In this document: one piece after another, positions 59,116-64,000 of the stretch
Layout of the letters: each line of letters opens with the position of its first letter
Numbering within the stretch: the first letter of the stretch is position 1
Source: Sphagnum compactum
Taxonomy: Eukaryota > Bryophyta > Sphagnopsida > Sphagnales
DNA: 64,000 nt
NCBI GenBank assembly: GCA_965153455.1
Contig: OZ234493.1
Location: 930,001 to 994,000, forward strand
Direction: 5' to 3'
Program-made: the position numbers and the translations under genes
Notes under the pieces: model-generated
Seen by the model: only the letters and a program-made list of their open reading frames with translations
Database searches by the model: none
Told to the model about the DNA's origin: nothing

Positions 59116-60211
59116 TCATGTTAATTATGATAGCCCTACTTATAGTGATGAATTACACGTGTACATAATTGTGCATCATTATTTTGGTTCACAATCATAA
59201 ATGTAGTAAACACAAAATTGAACTAATATGGATAACCATTTTACATGTTTTTTTACATGATTATTTTTTACACACAGTGACTAGTGCTTAGAACTCAAAA
59301 TTTTGAACCTAATGAATATAAATGACATGGTAAAAAAAGGACGTCCTTTCCCTTGCAATTGTTTGGTTCAAAATTTCAAGTTTTCAGATTTTTGATATGA
59401 TTTGCTTTTTTATCAAATTCACCTAGTGAACGTGTACTTGCATAAAAGGAAACATGTTTTTCTTCAACAATTTTTTTGAAATCAATTACATGATTTTATA
59501 CTTTTTTTAAATTATTATTTTAAAAAATGTAGTTGGGCAAGTTTGTTGTAGAATGAGCCATTGCAAGTATAACCATTATTTAAAATTCAATATTTCTTAT
59601 GTTACCTACATGTTGTGATATGATATACACTCAAGAATCACATATAGAAGTATGAATCACTCTATCAACATTTTAGGGTGAAAAAGGATTAATTTAGCAC
59701 TTGTAACTACTTCCAAGGTTACAAGTGCTAAATTGAGTGAGTCAAATAAACATTTTTGAAATGAATCCAATTTGTTTTGGGAATTTTGAACATATTAATG
59801 CAAATTGAATCATTACTACATTTTACATAGCTTGGGATCATCATTTGGACTCATGCACAAATAAATTATAAAATTAATTTTTTGAATTCAAAAATTTAAT
59901 TGGAACATAAATTTTGTTTAATAGTTGCACACCATATCACTTTCCAACATAAACTTTTTATTTTTCTAAAAGAAAACAATGCGTTGAATGTGGTTCCTAT
60001 TGATGTGGATTTACTTAGTTTAAAAAATGAATACAATTAATTTAAAGAATCAAAAAAGACATTAACATATTATTCAAATTATTTCAAATTTTGTTCAAAA
60101 AGTTGATAAGACATCGTGTTTTATTTATTGACATAAAAAAGTCCGATATAATTGTAACAATCTAAATAGAAAAAAAATCCAAAGTTGGATTTTGGAATCC
60201 TTTAAAAACTA
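59116..60211. other. Gene-free AT-rich spacer
   Basis: No gene or structured repeat recognised, apart from a local inverted repeat TAGCACTTGTAAC/GTTACAAGTGCTA at 59695-59731. Flanks the TIR element. Confidence 0.45.
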
Positions 60212-61329
60212 GGGTGAAAGCATGAAAAAAGGAGCCAATTATGCCAAGGTTGAAGTCCTTTCCAAAGACTGCATTTTCCACATGCTGATTATTTATTGGT
60301 TTACAATGCATTTTCACAAAAAATTTAAACTAAATATCAAATTTGAAGCCAAATATGACATATAACATGATAAAAACTCAATTTTGTTTGCATCAAGCTT
60401 TACATTATAATCAAATTTATAACTTTACTTTGAACATGATTACAAATTCAAAACTATAATAGTGTTGAAGGACGTTTGAAAATCAAAATTTAAAAGGTAT
60501 ATGTATTTTTATTTTTTGAATGTTTTGAACACATGGATCCCTTCTTGTGGAATATATTAAATTTCACAAAAATTGAAATGATTTGGTGAAAATTTGATAC
60601 TGAAAAAAGACTTTTGAACCAAAAAAACTACTTATCTACATGCTTTTCTTGAGTGTTTTAAACACGTAAAAGGACTTTTGAAACATGGTGAATTTTTATG
60701 AAAAATTTGTAATTGCAACTTTGAACTTGTATAATAACTTATTTAAAAAATAAACAAATTTTTTGATATATAGTGTTCCCATAGTATTTTTTCGAAAATT
60801 CAAATAAAGGTGTGTTTAAGGAATTCTATCCAAAATATGTCATGCTTCAGAAATTTCCCTAAAAATAATTGTTTTTTACAATACTTTTTTTAAAACACTA
60901 ATTATAATGCTTTAATGAATGCTTTTGAGTCTTGGTTTATTGGAGTGAACCAAAAATGGAAAATATTTTGGAGTTTGGTATTCAACTCATAAAATTTACA
61001 CTTAAAATGGGGTATTTAAGAAGCTTTGTTGATATTTTGACAAACTTAAACACTAGTATCTCTTCGGAAATTTTATATTAAATTTGATAGTAAACGTGCA
61101 TGAATAATATTTTATGGTACCTCTAGTGAACCAAGACCCTAAATTAAGTATTCTCTTCTCATTATATTCATTCCAAATCATATCACATGTTTCCATAATA
61201 TATTAGAAACATTGCCATGAATGCTTTTAAATGATTTATACCATTAATTTATAATTTTTGACATTGAACATGAAAAATTTGTAAGGACTATCCACACTCT
61301 TTGTGGTTCATTTTTTCATGCTTTCACCC
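60212..61329. mobile_element. Non-autonomous DNA transposon, 1118 bp, 20-bp TIRs
   Basis: The left end GGGTGAAAGCATGAAAAAA is matched by the complement of the right end at 61310-61329. There is no coding capacity. The left 390 bp has a second copy at 41318. The GGGTGAAAGCATG word or close variants also occur at 38648, 55720 and 61408. Flanks (AAAACTA and CAGTTCC outside the ends) show no obvious target duplication, so superfamily is open. Confidence 0.65.
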
Positions 61330-62989
61330 AGTTCCTTTTCGGAACTTCAATCATGAATGATCCCATGTTCATTTTAAGAGGATGCACAAATTTTTATATA
61401 TCTATTTGGGTGAAGGCATGGTAAAATAAAAAGGTTGACAAACTAAAGGCAAGTTTTTAAATGAGACCCTTTTTCACATAAGTACATGAAAGTATATTTA
61501 AAATATAATCAAGCTTCAATGTGAAATCATTTTTATTATCATTGAGTTTTAATATAATTTGATTACAAAGTTTGAAAAAAAAGATAATAATAAAAGTAGA
61601 AAACAAATATTTTTGAAATTGACTTGTCAATTTATCATATTCAAAATTATTTTTCCATTAAAAAATTTAATTTAATAGATATGTACTAAGTTGATATATT
61701 AATATCATTGTATTTCAAATAAGGAATTTTAAAAAATGTACTTTCCCCATACTTGACACATACAAGTGAAACAATGTTACACTACAAAAGTAGACCTTAA
61801 AAACTGTTTACATTAAAAAAAACCCTACTTTCAACCTATTTTTACAATGCATAATTTGAAAATTAATGCACAATAATGAAGATGTTGCTTGTTTTTATGA
61901 TTCAAGTAAAAATATTGGATGTGTAACAATTCTATGTTAAGTTTCATTATTATATTCTATCAATTTAATAAGTAAATTGTTAAGGTAATATGTTTGTATA
62001 TTTTATCTTGCTTTGACCCATTTCTTATTAAATTCCATAATATAATACAAATAAGCTTTAAATGTGCCTTAAATTGGGCCGATCTTAATCTTTTATCATT
62101 ATGCAATCTTTTGCAACCAAGCTTCCAACTGAAATTTACAATTTTATCAAACACTTGCACACTAACCACCAAACATAATAAAAGGAACCAAGGGTGCCAA
62201 GATAAAATCCCATTCCAAATATTTTATGTTCATCATGTGGCGTTCATGTGTTGGTTTAAATTATTTAATTTTTTTCATTTCTCATACCCAATTTACAACA
62301 ATGTGTTAAATATAAATATAAATTGATTACATCTTGATCTTATATCATGTATGTTATGCACCCATGCTCTTTGCCACATAAAAAGGAATAAATTTTATGA
62401 AAGACACATCTTTAAAATTAATGATTTTTAGTGGCAAAAACATGTTTGAACCAGAAGTGTCAAAATGCGTTGTAAACATGAATCAAAATTTTGAACTCAT
62501 GGTACTCTTTTGATCATCAATATTAAGATTCACTCCAATTTTGAAAGGAATGGTGCACATTTGATGTGAAAAAATGATGTTTTCCAAAATATGATTGTCC
62601 GGAAATAGATTTTGAGTGATTGCAACATGCAAAAGAACTTTCCAAAAATCATCCATTTGTATCAAATTTTGATCATTAAAAATAGTATAATGGAGCCTAC
62701 TCCAAAAACAAAATGACAATCCAAATTATATTGTGCTCCCTTTGTGATGTAAAAAATATTCATGATTTAAGCATTATCCACACCCCTTGTGCTATATTTA
62801 TTGTGTTTGCACCCCTATATTTTAATGGAAGATGAAATAGACAAATTGTATCAATTTCAATAGACATGATGTGGCACCACAAATTTAAGGGTGTGTTTTT
62901 TTTATGAACAAGTCAAAGGTGCCCATATTTTTCTAAGTTGCCCATCCTTGTGGGTGACTGAAACAAGCAGAAGAGGGGTTTGTCATATT
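61330..62989. other. Gene-free AT-rich spacer
   Basis: No gene supported; overlapping opposite-strand ORFs at 61960-62326 have no motifs. GGGTGAAGGCATGG at 61408 may be a remnant terminus of the same transposon family. Confidence 0.45.
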
Positions 62990-64000
62990 CCCCCCTTTTT
63001 TATCACCAACAAATTGTGGGGACTAAATTTGATGAAGACCAAAATGGTTTTGGTCACCATCTACTAGTAGTGATAGAATCCATTTTGTTCACCATCCAAC
63101 GGTGGCAACTGAATCCGTTTCGATCACCATCCTATGGATTGAATGAATTCGACGAGGGCAAGTGAATTCAATTGCCATCTAGTGAAAACCCCTCTTTTTG
63201 TTTTCTTCTTCCATCCCCACCATTTGGGTTTTTCTTCCTTGTTTTTTGGTTTTTAACCCCCCTATTTTGCTTGGTTTTTTACCTCTTTCGTCCCCACTCC
63301 CGTTTTGTTTTGTTTTTTTTTCGTTGGCCCCCCTTTTATTTTTAAGATTCTTCTTTGGTTCCAAACCCTTTATTTTGTTTTGTTTTCTTTCTTCTTTTGT
63401 TTTTGTCTTGTGTGTTTTCCTTTCTTCTTTTGTTCCTACCCCCCCATTTCCTTCTTTTTTTTCTTTATTTTTTTTCTTACTTTGCTTAGTCTTGCCAATA
63501 TTTTTTTCTTGTTCTCATTGCCTTTTTTTCCTTTTTTTTCTCCCGTTCTTATTCTTCCTTTTTATCTTCTTCCCCTTGTTCTTATTACCATTTCATGCCT
63601 TCCCCCCATGCCTTTCTAGGCGATTGAAATTTTTTGATTGCCATCCAACACACCCCTACCAGCAAATGGCAACCGAAATTCTTTGGTTGCTATCCAATGG
63701 TGTGGCTATATCGGATGGCGACCGAAATTAGGGGGGGGGGAACATGTCATATTTTTTGGACAAGATATGGGTTGGTACTTCCATGTCGTTTTAGTGATGG
63801 AAGGACAAGTCCACCACATTGGGCAAATAGGGCTTTGACTCGTGGATGTGCCTTTGAACACATTGCAACTCTAGCTTGCCCATTGCCATCATATTGATAA
63901 CCCAAATGGAAGAACATTCTATCCTTGTAGTATGAAACAACATTGCCATAAATGTGGACTCCACACGTTCCGCCTTCCCTCCATCAATAAAACATTGTAC
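62990..64000 (+). repeat. Dispersed repeat family B, copy 2, cut by window end
   Basis: Two blocks of GGTCACCAT/GTTCACCATCC/GGTTGCTATCC repeats (about 63000-63180 and 63620-63735) flank a pyrimidine tract. CATTCTATCCTTGTAGTATGAAA and GTTCCGCCTTCCCTCCATCAA near 63918-63988 match 58478-58610. The element probably continues beyond the window. Confidence 0.5.
63182..63616 (+). repeat. Pyrimidine-rich tract of about 430 bp
   Basis: Almost entirely T and C with TTTTGTTTT and TTCTTC runs. Its 177-codon ORF is hydrophobic only because the tract encodes Phe, Leu, Ser and Pro. Flanked on both sides by family B repeat blocks. Confidence 0.8.

Noticed and set aside
63198-63731. 177-codon hydrophobic ORF
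   Set aside because: It is produced by the pyrimidine-rich tract (Phe, Leu, Pro, Ser only) and not by a conserved membrane protein.

Overview
The window looks like nuclear DNA of a land plant with a large, repeat-rich genome. It is AT-rich, has very low gene density, spliceosomal GT-AG introns, a plant receptor kinase and a plant-type Ty1/copia retroelement. A gymnosperm would fit the long, old, decayed intergenic repeats, but the sequence alone does not settle the species.

One intact protein gene is visible. It is a three-exon leucine-rich-repeat receptor-like kinase at 16369-20242 (+), 1001 residues after splicing, in the group of Arabidopsis At3g28040, IRK and PXC2. Its upstream region is locally GC-rich. 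A four-codon upstream ORF overlaps the start codon, a tandem array of hairpin-forming repeats lies about 630 bp upstream of the start, and intron 1 carries a 119-nt foldback resembling a miRNA precursor. The kinase keeps an aspartate in its HRD-equivalent motif (HYD), where Arabidopsis relatives have asparagine as I recall them.

Everything else is repeat or relic. A complete but dead Ty1/copia element on the minus strand (41955-47694) has TG..CA LTRs, a tRNA-Met-type primer site, an ATTAA target duplication, several frame breaks and an RNase H deletion. A broken non-LTR-type reverse transcriptase lies at 10290-12430 (-). Four decayed copies of an unassigned coiled-coil plus RING-H2-like family lie at about 2890-4331 (-), 39370-40955 (+), 50646-51508 (-) and 51530-52950 (+). 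There is a Tourist-like MITE (33165-33371) with a fragment of the same family at 7902, a 1.1-kb element with GGGTGAAAGCATG terminal inverted repeats (60212-61329), CACTA-type termini, a tRNA-derived SINE candidate near 6000, and many diverged tandem arrays with periods of 32, about 41, 95, 130, 300, 425 and 400-570 bp.

By region: 1-15395 is repeats and relics; 15396-21230 is the receptor kinase with its flanks; 21233-38279 is tandem and dispersed repeats with no convincing gene; 38280-41935 is the second RING-like copy between inverted arms; 41955-47694 is the copia element; 48010-49850 is tandem arrays; 50646-52950 is a divergent pair of RING-like copies; 53331-64000 is minisatellite, DNA-transposon ends and further dispersed repeats. 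The receptor kinase is the only locus likely to make a working protein. The RING-like family is the most likely undescribed entity. No tRNA, rRNA, CRISPR array or organelle insert was recognised.
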